Part shown: in pieces, positions 6,588-15,376 of the stretch
Position numbering within the stretch: position 1 is the first letter of the stretch
How the letters are laid out: each line of letters starts with the position of its first letter
Assembly: GCF_003591035.1 (NCBI RefSeq)
Contig: NZ_QYUO01000001.1
Coordinates: 3,285,628-3,349,627 of the forward strand
DNA from: Noviherbaspirillum saxi
GTDB taxonomy: Bacteria > Pseudomonadota > Gammaproteobacteria > Burkholderiales > Burkholderiaceae_D
DNA length: 64,000 nucleotides
Direction of reading: 5' to 3'
Program-made: the position numbers and the translations under genes
The notes under the pieces: model-generated
What the model saw: the letters and a program-made list of their open reading frames with translations, nothing else
Database searches by the model: none
Told to the model about the DNA's origin: nothing

Positions 6588-8765
6588 ATGATCAAGAAAG
6601 TCCAACTTGGTGATCAATGGTACATTTTGGCGACTGCATCGCCTGCGGATGAACGAAGGCGTGTACTCAAATATAACGATACCTTCGCCATCTTCGATCG
6701 TTTTGGCGATGTCCAATGCATTGGCATGGGGGAAGAGGGTATTTACCACGGCGATACGCGTTTTCTGTCACACCAGGATTTGCTGATCGCCGGGGTAAGG
6801 CCGATGTTTTTGAACTCTGCAGTCAAGGAAGACAACGGGCTGTTCGTCATCGAATTGATGAACCCCGATATCCCGCTTGCCGGCGGTGGCCGAATCGAAA
6901 AAGGCTTGCTTCATATTTTCCGGGCCAAGCTTTTGTGGGATGGCGCCTGTTATGAACATGTGCGCGTCGTGAACTTTGGGCTGGAAGCCATCGAGACATC
7001 CATTTCCATGGAATTCGGTGCGGATTATGCCGATATCTTTGAAGTGCGGGGATTTGAACGCAACCGGCAAGGCGAACATTTTTCGCCAGCCGCCACCCGC
7101 AACAGCCTCGTGTTCGCATACCGAGGAGCGGATGGTGAAACGCGCAAGACGCAGATCGACTTCGACCCCGAACCGGAACGCATCGCCAATCACCGCGCCG
7201 ACTTTCGTGTGGCATTGGCTCCCAAGGAGGAGGCACATTTCTACGCTACCGTAAGGTGCCAGCTCGACAGCCAGCCAATTCAGGCACAGGATGAGACAGG
7301 GGATTATTTGTCGGTATTGAAGCAGGCCAATACGGTGCTCGGCAAACGCTTGAACGAGTCTTGCAAGGTGACGACATCCAATCCCTTGGTCAATCACTGG
7401 ATCGATCGCTCCTCGTCGGACCTGGTCATGCTGACTTCGACGCTACCGCTAGGAAGGTATCCGTATGCCGGCGTACCCTGGTATTCCACTACCTTTGGAC
7501 GCGACGGCATTTTGACTGCGTGGGAATGCTTGTGGATCGATCCCGACCTCGCCAAGGGCGTACTGAAAATACTGGCGGCGACCCAGGCCACCAAGGAAGA
7601 CCCGACATGCGACGCCGAGCCGGGCAAGATATTGCACGAAGCGCGACAAGGCGAACTGGCCATCCTGGGCGAAGTGCCGTTTCGCCGGTATTACGGCACT
7701 GTCGACGCGACGCCGCTCTTTGTCGGCTTGGCCGGCGCCTATCATGAACGCACCGGCGATATCGGTTTCATCCGGTCGATCTGGCCAAATATTCGCCGTG
7801 CTCTCGACTGGATGGACCGCTATGGCGACGTCGATGGCGATGGCTTCGTCGAGTATGCACGGCGCAGCGAAACGGGCTTGGTACAGCAAGGCTGGAAAGA
7901 CTCGAATGATTCGGTATTCCATGACGACGGACAGCTGGCGGACGCGCCGATTGCGCTATGCGAAGTGCAAGGCTATGTGTATGAGGCGAAGCGCTATGCC
8001 GCCAGGATGGCCACAGCACTTGGCGAGAGCGCTTACGCGGACCAATTGCAGAAGGCTGCACAACTGCTGAAGAAAAATTTTAACGAGGCTTTTTGGTGTG
8101 AAGCCATCGGCACCTATGCGTTGGCGCTGGACGGCAAAAAGCGGCAATGCGCGGTGCGCTCTTCCAATGCTGGCCACGTCTTGTGGAGCGGGATCGCAGA
8201 TCCTGTTTTGGCCGAGCGTGTTGCGCAGCAGCTGGTCAGTGAAGAATTCTTTTGCGGCTGGGGTATTCGCACCCTTTCCAGCAAAGAGGTGCGCTATAAC
8301 CCAATGGCCTATCACAATGGCTCGATCTGGCCGCATGACAATGCCTTGATCGCGGCCGGCATGGCCAGATACGGTTTTACAGCCCACGCGATGAAAGTGT
8401 TCTCCGGTCTGTTCGATGTCAGTTTATTTGTCGATCAACATCGTTTGCCTGAATTATTTTCCGGTTTTAATAAACGCGCGGGGGAAGGACCGACACTGTA
8501 TCCGGTGGCATGTTCTCCCCAGGCATGGGCAGCCGCAAGCGTCTTTTCTTTGTTACAGGCATGTCTTGGACTATCGTTCAATCCCGAAACTTCCGAAGTG
8601 CGATTTCGTCATCCGCATCTGCCGGAATTTATCGACACTCTTGAAATCCGCGGCCTGACCATCAACGATGCCGTCATGGATCTGCGACTGCAACGTTATC
8701 CGAACAACGTGGGTATCAACGTTCTTCGTAAAGAGGGTCATGCCGAGGTGGTTGTCATCGCCTGA
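6588..8765 (+). CDS. amylo-alpha-1,6-glucosidase / glycogen debranching enzyme family protein
   Basis: A 725-residue protein with an N-terminal beta-sandwich domain (FDRFGDVQCIG, GIYHGDTRFLS) of the GDE_N_bis type and a C-terminal (alpha/alpha)6 barrel with TTFGRDGILTAWECLW, DVDGDGFVEYAR and NPMAYHNGSIWPHDNALIA. Relatives hydrolyse alpha-1,6 branches in glycogen or act on similar glucans. The family is widespread beside GT4 genes in bacteria without a classical glg operon. The exact substrate is inferred only from the family. Confidence 0.87.
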   Translation: MIKKVQLGDQWYILATASPADERRRVLKYNDTFAIFDRFGDVQCIGMGEEGIYHGDTRFLSHQDLLIAGVRPMFLNSAVKEDNGLFVIELMNPDIPLAGGGRIEKGLLHIFRAKLLWDGACYEHVRVVNFGLEAIETSISMEFGADYADIFEVRGFERNRQGEHFSPAATRNSLVFAYRGADGETRKTQIDFDPEPERIANHRADFRVALAPKEEAHFYATVRCQLDSQPIQAQDETGDYLSVLKQANTVLGKRLNESCKVTTSNPLVNHWIDRSSSDLVMLTSTLPLGRYPYAGVPWYSTTFGRDGILTAWECLWIDPDLAKGVLKILAATQATKEDPTCDAEPGKILHEARQGELAILGEVPFRRYYGTVDATPLFVGLAGAYHERTGDIGFIRSIWPNIRRALDWMDRYGDVDGDGFVEYARRSETGLVQQGWKDSNDSVFHDDGQLADAPIALCEVQGYVYEAKRYAARMATALGESAYADQLQKAAQLLKKNFNEAFWCEAIGTYALALDGKKRQCAVRSSNAGHVLWSGIADPVLAERVAQQLVSEEFFCGWGIRTLSSKEVRYNPMAYHNGSIWPHDNALIAAGMARYGFTAHAMKVFSGLFDVSLFVDQHRLPELFSGFNKRAGEGPTLYPVACSPQAWAAASVFSLLQACLGLSFNPETSEVRFRHPHLPEFIDTLEIRGLTINDAVMDLRLQRYPNNVGINVLRKEGHAEVVVIA

Positions 8766-8774
8766 CGGGAGTGT

Positions 8775-9146
8775 TTACTGCATCGAATGCAATCCGATCA
8801 TATTGCCTTCGGTATCGACGATCAGCGAGATGAAACCATAGGGACCGATGGAGGTTTTTTCTTTTTCCACCTTGCCGCCGGACGCCAGCGCCCGGCCTTC
8901 CTCCACCTTGCAGTCGGCACAGCTGAAGTAGACCAGCACACTGTTCGCGCCCGAAGCAAAGCCCGGCATGCGGACAAGCGCACCGGCCGCTCCATACGCT
9001 TCGTTCTGCATCGGGAACGCCAGCATTTCCAGATCCGGGGCGTCGAGGTTTGTGAGCTCGATACCTAATACGTTCTCATAGAAAGCCTTGGCGCGCGCCA
9101 TGTCTTGCACATAGATTTCAAACCAGCCAACGGGATTGTTATTCAT
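8775..9146 (-). CDS. VOC-family (glyoxalase/bleomycin-resistance fold) protein
   Basis: The 123-residue product MNNNPVGWFEIYVQDMARAK... has the paired beta-alpha-beta-beta-beta modules of the vicinal oxygen chelate fold, with DMARAKAFYENVLGIEL at the start and GFISLIVDTEGNMIGLHS at the end. Members bind a metal and act as isomerases, dioxygenases or drug-binding proteins; the function here is not determined. A GAGAGGAT-type ribosome-binding site precedes the ATG at 9146. It is convergent with the debranching-enzyme gene and lies downstream of the DUF1428 gene on the same strand, so the two may be co-transcribed. Confidence 0.8.
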   Translation of the reverse strand: MNNNPVGWFEIYVQDMARAKAFYENVLGIELTNLDAPDLEMLAFPMQNEAYGAAGALVRMPGFASGANSVLVYFSCADCKVEEGRALASGGKVEKEKTSIGPYGFISLIVDTEGNMIGLHSMQ

Positions 9147-9223
9147 TACAAGATCCTCTCAGGATGAAAGAAGAAGAGACGGAACAAAACAGCGATGCGG
9201 CAAAGCGATGCCGCCGCGGTTAC

Positions 9224-9583
9224 TCAAAGATCGACCAGCATATCGAACCCGCCATAGATCATCCGCTTTCCATCGAAGGGCATGGCGCCAGGGTTCATCA
9301 TGTCGGCCATGCGCGGATCCTTCATGACTTTGTCATTGACTTCATCGCGATGGGCGCGCGACTTGAACACGATCCATGAAAACACCACGGTTTCATTGTC
9401 TTCAAGATTGACGCTTTGCGGAAACGAAGTCAGTTTGCCCGGCTTCACATCCTCGGCGATGCATTCACGGAATTCCAGCGCACCATGCTCGCGCCAGATC
9501 GCTCCGGCCTTGGTCGCCATCTCGCGGTAAGCATCGAGATTCGTCTTCGGAAGCGGAAGCACAAAACCATCTACATAAGCCAT
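9224..9583 (-). CDS. DUF1428 family protein
   Basis: This 119-residue protein begins MAYVDGFVLPLPKTNLDAYR and contains ECIAEDVKPGKLTSFPQSV and VFSWIVFKSRAHRDEVNDKV, the hallmarks of the DUF1428 family, a ferredoxin-like alpha/beta-barrel fold. No reaction has been established for the family that I know of. I place the start at the ATG at 9583, preceded by GAGGAGAATGTC. A longer open frame reaches 9718 but its extra residues do not resemble the family. It lies upstream of the VOC gene. Confidence 0.85.
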   Translation of the reverse strand: MAYVDGFVLPLPKTNLDAYREMATKAGAIWREHGALEFRECIAEDVKPGKLTSFPQSVNLEDNETVVFSWIVFKSRAHRDEVNDKVMKDPRMADMMNPGAMPFDGKRMIYGGFDMLVDL

Positions 9584-9763
9584 GACATTCTCCTCGGGGA
9601 ATAGATTTTCAGGATTTGAGACAGGTAGGAAACGAGCGTCCGCGACCGATTGCACGGCTTTTCTTTCGCATGGCGTATCGAAAAACCTTTCGGACACCTG
9701 ACACCAGCTTAACCTCAAAGAACGAACGCGTCTTCATCTCTATCAACAGGCCGCTCACATAAC

Positions 9764-9798
9764 AAAAAGCACCACATTCCATCATGGAATGTGGTGCT
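9764..9798 (-). terminator. strong rho-independent terminator after the leftward Bug receptor gene
   Basis: A perfect 14-bp stem (AGCACCACATTCCA / TGGAATGTGGTGCT) with a 3-base loop is followed, on the reverse strand, by TTTTTGTT. It lies about 70 bp past the stop of the Bug receptor gene and probably ends the leftward transcript that includes the DUF6351 lipoprotein. Confidence 0.85.
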
Positions 9799-9866
9799 GT
9801 ATGTGGTGCTCATCGCTCATAAAAACGCAGCGGCAGGCTACATGCACACTATCGCATTAAAAACCG

Positions 9867-10847
9867 CTAGGCCTTCCGCGCCAAGCCCATGCTTTCAATC
9901 AATTCCTTCTCTTCCTTGAAGGTATCCTGCGCAAACTTGGTATAGGTTGCGCTATCCATGTAAATGATAGGCTGGTCGAATTTTTCCAGCGTGGAGACGA
10001 CGAGCGGGTCTTCCAGGGTTTTCTTCAACGCATCCTGCAGGCGCGTCACCAGCGCCGGGTCCATGCCTTTCGGTCCGCCGATGCCGAATGGCGAATCGGA
10101 AACGGTCTGGTAACCGAGTTCCTGCAGGGTCGGCACGTTCGGCCAGCGCTTGGTGCGCTTGCTGCCATAAGTCACCAGCAGGCGCGCACGTCCCGCCTCC
10201 ACTGCCGACGCCCAGCCGGTCGCATCGCTGTGCGCCATCACATGTCCGCCCAGCAAACCCTGCATGCCGTCCGCGTTGCCCTTGAACGGAATATGCAGCA
10301 ACTTGATACCGGCGCGCTTGGCGAACTGTTCGACCACCAGATGCGGCGTGGTGCCGGTTCCGGTGGAACCGTAGCTGAAGCCGTCCGGGTTCTGCTTCGC
10401 GTACTCCACCAGATCCTTGACGCTCTTGATCGGCGAATCGGCGCGCACCACCAGGCCGAAGGTATAGCCGGTCAGGCAAGCGATGTAGGTCAGGTCCTTC
10501 ATCGGATCGAAGGCAACCTTTTGCATGTGCGGCAGGCGGAAAATACCGAGTGGCAGTTGCGACAGGGTATAGCCGTCAGGACGTGCATTGCTCAGTTCAA
10601 CGGCACCCAGAATACCGCCGGCGCCCGGTTTGTTTTCGATTACCACGGTGCCGCCAAGCTGTTTCGACAGGCTGTCTCCGAACGCGCGCATCACGACGTC
10701 GGTGGAACCACCGGCCGGCCACGGGCAAAGCAGACGCACTGGCCGGTTCGGATATTGGGCCTGTGCAAGGGAGGGAACGGCGATCGTGGCGCCTGCAGCC
10801 ACGGAGGCCTTGATGAAATCGCGGCGGGTGATCCTGTTTTGTGTCAT
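9867..10847 (-). CDS. Bug-family (TctC-type) periplasmic solute receptor
   Basis: A 326-residue tripartite tricarboxylate transporter receptor. It starts MTQNRITRRDFIKASVAAGA, a twin-arginine-like signal, followed by YPNRPVRLLCPWPAGGSTDV, the conserved Bug N-terminus. KPGAGGILGAVELSNARPDG is the typical ligand-loop segment. Bug proteins bind small carboxylic acids or related metabolites in the periplasm. I chose the ATG at 10847 because it follows GAGGAGA; a GTG/TTG extension reaches 10865. No TctA or TctB membrane gene is nearby, so it may work with a transporter encoded elsewhere or only as a sensor. Confidence 0.9.
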   Translation of the reverse strand: MTQNRITRRDFIKASVAAGATIAVPSLAQAQYPNRPVRLLCPWPAGGSTDVVMRAFGDSLSKQLGGTVVIENKPGAGGILGAVELSNARPDGYTLSQLPLGIFRLPHMQKVAFDPMKDLTYIACLTGYTFGLVVRADSPIKSVKDLVEYAKQNPDGFSYGSTGTGTTPHLVVEQFAKRAGIKLLHIPFKGNADGMQGLLGGHVMAHSDATGWASAVEAGRARLLVTYGSKRTKRWPNVPTLQELGYQTVSDSPFGIGGPKGMDPALVTRLQDALKKTLEDPLVVSTLEKFDQPIIYMDSATYTKFAQDTFKEEKELIESMGLARKA

Positions 10848-10949
10848 ATCTGTCTCCTCGTACAACGAATGAACGCAAATAATGCGTTCCCTAGAATAGC
10901 AAAAAGGCCCGCATCCGACAGGATGCGAGCCGTGTTACGAAAAAAACGA

Positions 10950-13325
10950 TCAGCGTGGAGCCGATACCGGCGCTGCGGCAATCGGTTGACCACCGCCGGC
11001 GCTGAAGTTCAGCGCTCCTGCGGCTTCCTGCTGGGCTACGCCCGGCTTGCTCCAGTCGCACACGCCACCCGGGAATACTGCCTGCATGCGCTGCAGTTGT
11101 GTCGCGCTCAGTGCCTGGGGAGCGTAATCCGCAACATTGAGCGGCTTCAACTGGCACTTCAGGATGTCTTCTGCCAACGGTCCGCCCGCAATCTGGCGCG
11201 GCGAACTGGCCGGACGCAGGAACGGATCGGTATCGCACTGCGCCCGGTTGGTGACCTTGGTGCTTTGCGTTGCATCACTGCTCAGGTAGCAGAAATCGAA
11301 TGCTTCGGCCGGCTTGGCTTTGACCACTTTTTGCTCGATTGGCGTCGCGCTGGTGTCAGCCTTCAGGTTGGTCAGCCACTTGTCCATGGTCAGGAAGGAA
11401 TCCAGCGCCACTGCAGTGCTCGGCACGAAACCGGTACGGCCAAAACGCCACATCACATGGTTGTCGTGATTGCCGTTGGCCTTGTCCATACGCTCACGCA
11501 ACTGGAAACTGCGCCAGGTGTGGTGAATGCCAGTCAAGCCTGCAGCGGATCCCGCCAGACCGATAGGCAGCGGGATGATGGTCGAATCGTCCCAGCCGCG
11601 CATATCGATGATGGCCGTCTTGGCGAGCTGCTTGCCGCTGGTGACGATACCGGCACGGTAGGCAATCGCCAGTCCCTCCTGATCGGCAATCGTCCTGCTG
11701 GCAGACAGCACCGAATCACGGGTCGCGCCGCCGATCCTTTCATTCAGCGTCACGAACTCTTCGGCAGTGATGCCGCCGCTGACGAATGCCTTCAGGCCAT
11801 ATTGCACCCCGACATTGTCACGCGTATCGCGCGGGTAGATGGTGCCCGGCACTTTGCCGAAGACAGCGACCGCACTGTCGAGCGCTCCGCAACGCGGACC
11901 GTTCGGGTTGGTGACCGGATCGTAGACGACCGAAGCCGGCAATCCGCAATTGTTGACCGATGTCGGCAACTGGGTGATGGCGCCAGTTGCGTTATCGCTG
12001 ACGACACGGGCAAAGAAGTTACCCGGCTTGCCGTTGTTGCCGAACAGGTTGTTCCAGGCATGGCAGGCCGTCTGGTCGACATGGCCGTTGATCGCTGCCT
12101 TCTTCGCATTGATCTGCGCCTGGGTATAACCGGAAGCCGTCATCAGCGCCAGCCATTCCGGCTTTTGATAAGCCTCGACCAGCAGGACGCAATCCAGCAC
12201 TTCCATGGTCGTGGTTTCCGAGTCCGGATAGGTACAGGTCGGCTGGATGCCATCCAGCAGGCCCGGCATGATCGACGATGCGGTGTTCTGGTTGATCGAG
12301 CCGCCCGAGCAGCCTGCGCCCATGGTGAACTTGATTTCGCCGTAATTCTTGGTGATGCGTTCTTTCATCATCATGACGGTTTCCGTCATCAGCACGCGAT
12401 TCGAGTTGTATTGCGAATCGGTCAGACTGTTTTGCACCACCATATAACCGCGCGACAGCGACTTGTCATCGGCCCAGGAACCTTGCGGACGGAATTGCTT
12501 GCGCGGCTGGCCGGTGCTGGAGCCGAACTGGTAGAGCACCTTGCCGTTCCATGTGGATTGCGGCGCGGTTGCGGTCCACGGCTTGCTCGGGTCGAACAAT
12601 ACCGCGATATCGTAAATGCCGCGATTGACGGTACCGCGCTCGCGCCGAACGATATACGGAACGGTCACGCCGGCATCGGTCGTGGTGGTCGCCAGGTCGG
12701 CTGGCGCAGGCGCCGCCGGATCGTAGGGCTTGAAGCAGGCGGTGGCTGGCGCAGTCGCCGGCGGTGTCGGGTCGGGCAAGACGTTGGTGCAACCCGCCGT
12801 TCTGGTTTTATAGAAGTAGCGGGTTTCGGTCTTGATATTGCACTGAGCGTCGGTTGCGGCGCTGGACAGGCCGCTGCCATTGCTCGACGGCGTGGTACCG
12901 GATTCCGGCTGCGCGGTCGAGGTCGCACAGACCCAGGGCTGTACCTGAGGACCGGAAATGATAGGGCCGCCGATCGGGAAATTGGTGACTTTCAGGCTGG
13001 AAGGCTTTATGCCGTTGCCTTGCGCGGTAATGGTGTTGTCGCCGTTAGCCAGTCCGGCGACTACGCCGGTCAGGCGGCCATTACGCAGCGCGAAAGCACT
13101 GCTGACATCGCGTCCGCCGACGTCGACCTTGATGTCCGACGCATTGACGCCTGCCGGAACCGCGACCTCGACCAGCGCATCGCCGCCGCTGACGAAGTCG
13201 GCGCGGCTGGACAGCACCTTGATTTCCGGCGCTGGCGCATCATTGCCGCCGCCACCGCAGGCGGTTAGTACGAGGCTGATGGCGGTCACGGGGACTGCCC
13301 GCAACCACGGCATGTTGTGAATCAT
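10950..13325 (-). CDS. DUF6351-family lipoprotein, probable secreted alpha/beta-hydrolase-like enzyme
   Basis: A 791-residue protein with a lipoprotein signal (MIHNMPWLRAVPVTAISLVL, then TACGGGG, lipobox cysteine at about residue 23). After an N-terminal beta-rich segment comes a large domain with GAGCSGGSINQNTASSIMPG, a serine-elbow-like motif, and TTTMEVLDCVLLVEAY. I recall this pattern from DUF6351 proteins, which resemble esterases or depolymerases, but no activity is certain. The ATG at 13325 has CAGGAGACAAC before it. It lies between a Bug-receptor/two-component operon and another Bug receptor on the same strand, suggesting an exported enzyme that feeds a small acid to them. Confidence 0.7.
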   Translation of the reverse strand: MIHNMPWLRAVPVTAISLVLTACGGGGNDAPAPEIKVLSSRADFVSGGDALVEVAVPAGVNASDIKVDVGGRDVSSAFALRNGRLTGVVAGLANGDNTITAQGNGIKPSSLKVTNFPIGGPIISGPQVQPWVCATSTAQPESGTTPSSNGSGLSSAATDAQCNIKTETRYFYKTRTAGCTNVLPDPTPPATAPATACFKPYDPAAPAPADLATTTTDAGVTVPYIVRRERGTVNRGIYDIAVLFDPSKPWTATAPQSTWNGKVLYQFGSSTGQPRKQFRPQGSWADDKSLSRGYMVVQNSLTDSQYNSNRVLMTETVMMMKERITKNYGEIKFTMGAGCSGGSINQNTASSIMPGLLDGIQPTCTYPDSETTTMEVLDCVLLVEAYQKPEWLALMTASGYTQAQINAKKAAINGHVDQTACHAWNNLFGNNGKPGNFFARVVSDNATGAITQLPTSVNNCGLPASVVYDPVTNPNGPRCGALDSAVAVFGKVPGTIYPRDTRDNVGVQYGLKAFVSGGITAEEFVTLNERIGGATRDSVLSASRTIADQEGLAIAYRAGIVTSGKQLAKTAIIDMRGWDDSTIIPLPIGLAGSAAGLTGIHHTWRSFQLRERMDKANGNHDNHVMWRFGRTGFVPSTAVALDSFLTMDKWLTNLKADTSATPIEQKVVKAKPAEAFDFCYLSSDATQSTKVTNRAQCDTDPFLRPASSPRQIAGGPLAEDILKCQLKPLNVADYAPQALSATQLQRMQAVFPGGVCDWSKPGVAQQEAAGALNFSAGGGQPIAAAPVSAPR

Positions 13326-13439
13326 GTTGTCTCCTGTATTAGTTTTTAGTCGCCCGAGAGCGCTCCGCGGCACACTGTGTCGCAGATGCAAAAATGATAG
13401 GAATTGACAGCCTTGCAAGCAAGTCGGAAAGCGCATGCG

Positions 13440-13465
13440 GCGATGTCAGATAGTTCTGACATCGC
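13440..13465. promoter_or_regulatory. 11-bp inverted repeat between the response-regulator gene and the DUF6351 gene
   Basis: GCGATGTCAGA and TCTGACATCGC are perfect complements separated by TAGT. The element is 115 bp upstream of the DUF6351 start and about 165 bp past the stop of the response regulator. With no U-run it fits an operator better than an intrinsic terminator. Binding by the adjacent NarL-type regulator is a hypothesis. Confidence 0.4.
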
Positions 13466-13629
13466 GCGCGCGGCAGTGATGGTGCGCTGCGATTTTGCGT
13501 GATCGTCGGGCTAATCGCGGCAAAAGCCATGGCATGGATGCGCGCGCATCGGTCAGCGAGAATCGGTTATTTGATATTTGTCAGATGCGGGCGCGCCACA
13601 ACGACGAGGCGGGAGGCTTAAGCGCCGCC

Positions 13630-14268
13630 TTAATCGATCAGGTTGTTGCGCACCGCGTATTGGATCAATTCCGCATTGGTCGTCACGCCACGCTTTTCCA
13701 GAATGCGGCTGCGGTAGGTGCTGACTGTCTTCACGCTGATCGACAGGCGCGATGCAATCATGGTCAGCGATTCGCCGCGCACCAGCAATTCAAAGATCTG
13801 CGCTTCGCGGATCGACAGCTTGCGCGGTTCCGAGGGATCGTCGGTCGAACCATTCAGTGACGAGATCAGCATCTCGGTCACTGCCGCCGACATGTATTTT
13901 TTGCCGTTCAGGACCGTGCGCACCGCACCGATCAGGTCGGAGGCTTCCATATCCTTGGCCACATAGCCATGTGCGCCGGCACGCAAGGCGCGCAATGCAT
14001 ATTGCTGTTGCGAGTACATGCTGAGCATGATCACGCGCAGCGCGGGAAATTCGGCATGGATGACCTCCAACAGATCGAAACCGCTGCGTGCGGGGAGATT
14101 GATATCGAGCAGAACGACATCGAGTTGTTCGTGACTGCGCAATTTCGCCAGGCCCTCGGCCCAGTCGCCCGCTTCATCGACCACCTGAAAATCCGGTTCG
14201 TCCTGCAGCATTTTTTTCAAGCCGGAGCGAAACATCGCGTGGTCGTCAATGAGCATCAGCTTAATCAA
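13630..14268 (-). CDS. NarL/LuxR-family response regulator
   Basis: A two-domain regulator of about 212 residues. The receiver domain has MLIDDHAMFRSGLKKML, the phospho-acceptor Asp in VVLLDINLP, and the Lys in GYVAKDMEASD. The C-terminal LuxR helix-turn-helix has LSIREAQIFELLVRGESLTM and SISVKTVSTYRSRILEK. I propose a TTG start at 14268: it lies 8 bases after a GAGGA site and overlaps the kinase stop, giving MIKLMLIDDHAM. The first ATG (14256) is too far from that site. It is the partner of the kinase just upstream. Confidence 0.92.
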   Translation of the reverse strand: MIKLMLIDDHAMFRSGLKKMLQDEPDFQVVDEAGDWAEGLAKLRSHEQLDVVLLDINLPARSGFDLLEVIHAEFPALRVIMLSMYSQQQYALRALRAGAHGYVAKDMEASDLIGAVRTVLNGKKYMSAAVTEMLISSLNGSTDDPSEPRKLSIREAQIFELLVRGESLTMIASRLSISVKTVSTYRSRILEKRGVTTNAELIQYAVRNNLID

Positions 14269-15376
14269 GTGGCAGTTCCTCGTTTGCATCAAGTGGCGCA
14301 ACCAGGACGATGCACGTTCCTTGCCCGGGTGCGGAATCGATGCTCAGCGTACCACCCAGCTCACGCGCGCGTTCTTTCATCGACAGGATTCCAAAGCAGG
14401 GCGCGCTCAGGTCGGGCGTCGCATTGGCGCGCAGGGGCATGCCGATGCCATTGTCGCGAATATCGACACGGAACATGTCGGCATCGATCGCTGTGACTAC
14501 CGTGACCTCGGTGGCCTGCGCATGGCGGGCGATATTGGTCAGCGCTTCCTGCAATATCCGGTACGCCATGGTGGCGCGGGAATTGGTCAAAGGCAGATGC
14601 AACTCGGTCGGATGCATCGTGACGCGGATACCGGAACGCTTTTCGAAACGCTCCAGATGACTTGCCATTGCCGTCGTCAGCCCCAGGTATTCAAGCGCCT
14701 GCGGATGCAGCGACTCGGAGATTTCGCGCACGTTATTGATGGCTTCCTGCAGCAAGCCGTTGAGGTCGTCGGCGATTTCGCGTATTTCGTGCTGCTCGCC
14801 GTGGTCGGTGCGGCGCAAGATACGTCCGACATTGAGCTTCATCGAGGTCAGCAGGCCGCCGAGCACATCATGCACTTCGCGCGCATAGGCCGAGCGCTGG
14901 CGCTCGCGCACCGCGATCAGATACGCGGCAAGTTCCTGGTACTGCTGCCGCGACTCTTGCAACTGCCGGGTCTGTTCGAGCTGCTCGGTGACTTCGATGC
15001 CGACGCCGACCACCGCCGGGCGGCCGCGATATTCGAGCGCCATGCCATGCACATCGATGAAGACGATGCTGCCGTCGCGATGCAGGCCGCGCACGATGAA
15101 GCGCATGCTCGGCTCGATACCCGAGACGCGGCGGTGATAGCGTGCGCTGACTTCGGCCGCATCTTCCGGCGGCACGAAGCGCGACACCGGCTGTCCGATC
15201 AGTTGTTCCGGCACATGGCCGGTCATCGCGGCCCAGGTCGCGTTCGAGTACTGGAATACTTCATCCTGGATGATGTAGACGCCGGCCAGCGCCTGTTCGA
15301 CCAACCCGCGAAACGGGATGCTGGTCACGTCGAATCCCTGCGACGCGTCCCCCGTGTCGATTCCCGGGCCGCACAT
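14261..15376 (-). CDS. PAS-domain sensor histidine kinase (NarX/DegS-like HisKA_3 type)
   Basis: A 371-residue cytoplasmic kinase. It has one PAS/PAC domain (residues about 20-150: EVFQYSNATWAAMTGHVPEQ, FIDVHGMALEYRG), a coiled-coil linker, the HisKA_3 phospho-acceptor AREVHDVLGGLLTSMKLNVG and a HATPase domain with DNGIGM and GILSMKERARELGGTL. No transmembrane segment is visible, so any periplasmic signal must reach it indirectly. Its ATG shares a base with the stop of the upstream Bug receptor (TGATG), and its own stop overlaps the response-regulator start. The three genes are therefore translationally coupled. Confidence 0.92.
   Translation of the reverse strand: MCGPGIDTGDASQGFDVTSIPFRGLVEQALAGVYIIQDEVFQYSNATWAAMTGHVPEQLIGQPVSRFVPPEDAAEVSARYHRRVSGIEPSMRFIVRGLHRDGSIVFIDVHGMALEYRGRPAVVGVGIEVTEQLEQTRQLQESRQQYQELAAYLIAVRERQRSAYAREVHDVLGGLLTSMKLNVGRILRRTDHGEQHEIREIADDLNGLLQEAINNVREISESLHPQALEYLGLTTAMASHLERFEKRSGIRVTMHPTELHLPLTNSRATMAYRILQEALTNIARHAQATEVTVVTAIDADMFRVDIRDNGIGMPLRANATPDLSAPCFGILSMKERARELGGTLSIDSAPGQGTCIVLVAPLDANEELPLD

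Noticed and set aside
10230..13268. A plus-strand open frame of about 1000 codons
   Set aside because: It lies antisense over the DUF6351 lipoprotein and the Bug receptor, has no recognisable domain, and its composition (rich in Arg, His and Ala) is typical of antisense frames in GC-rich genes.
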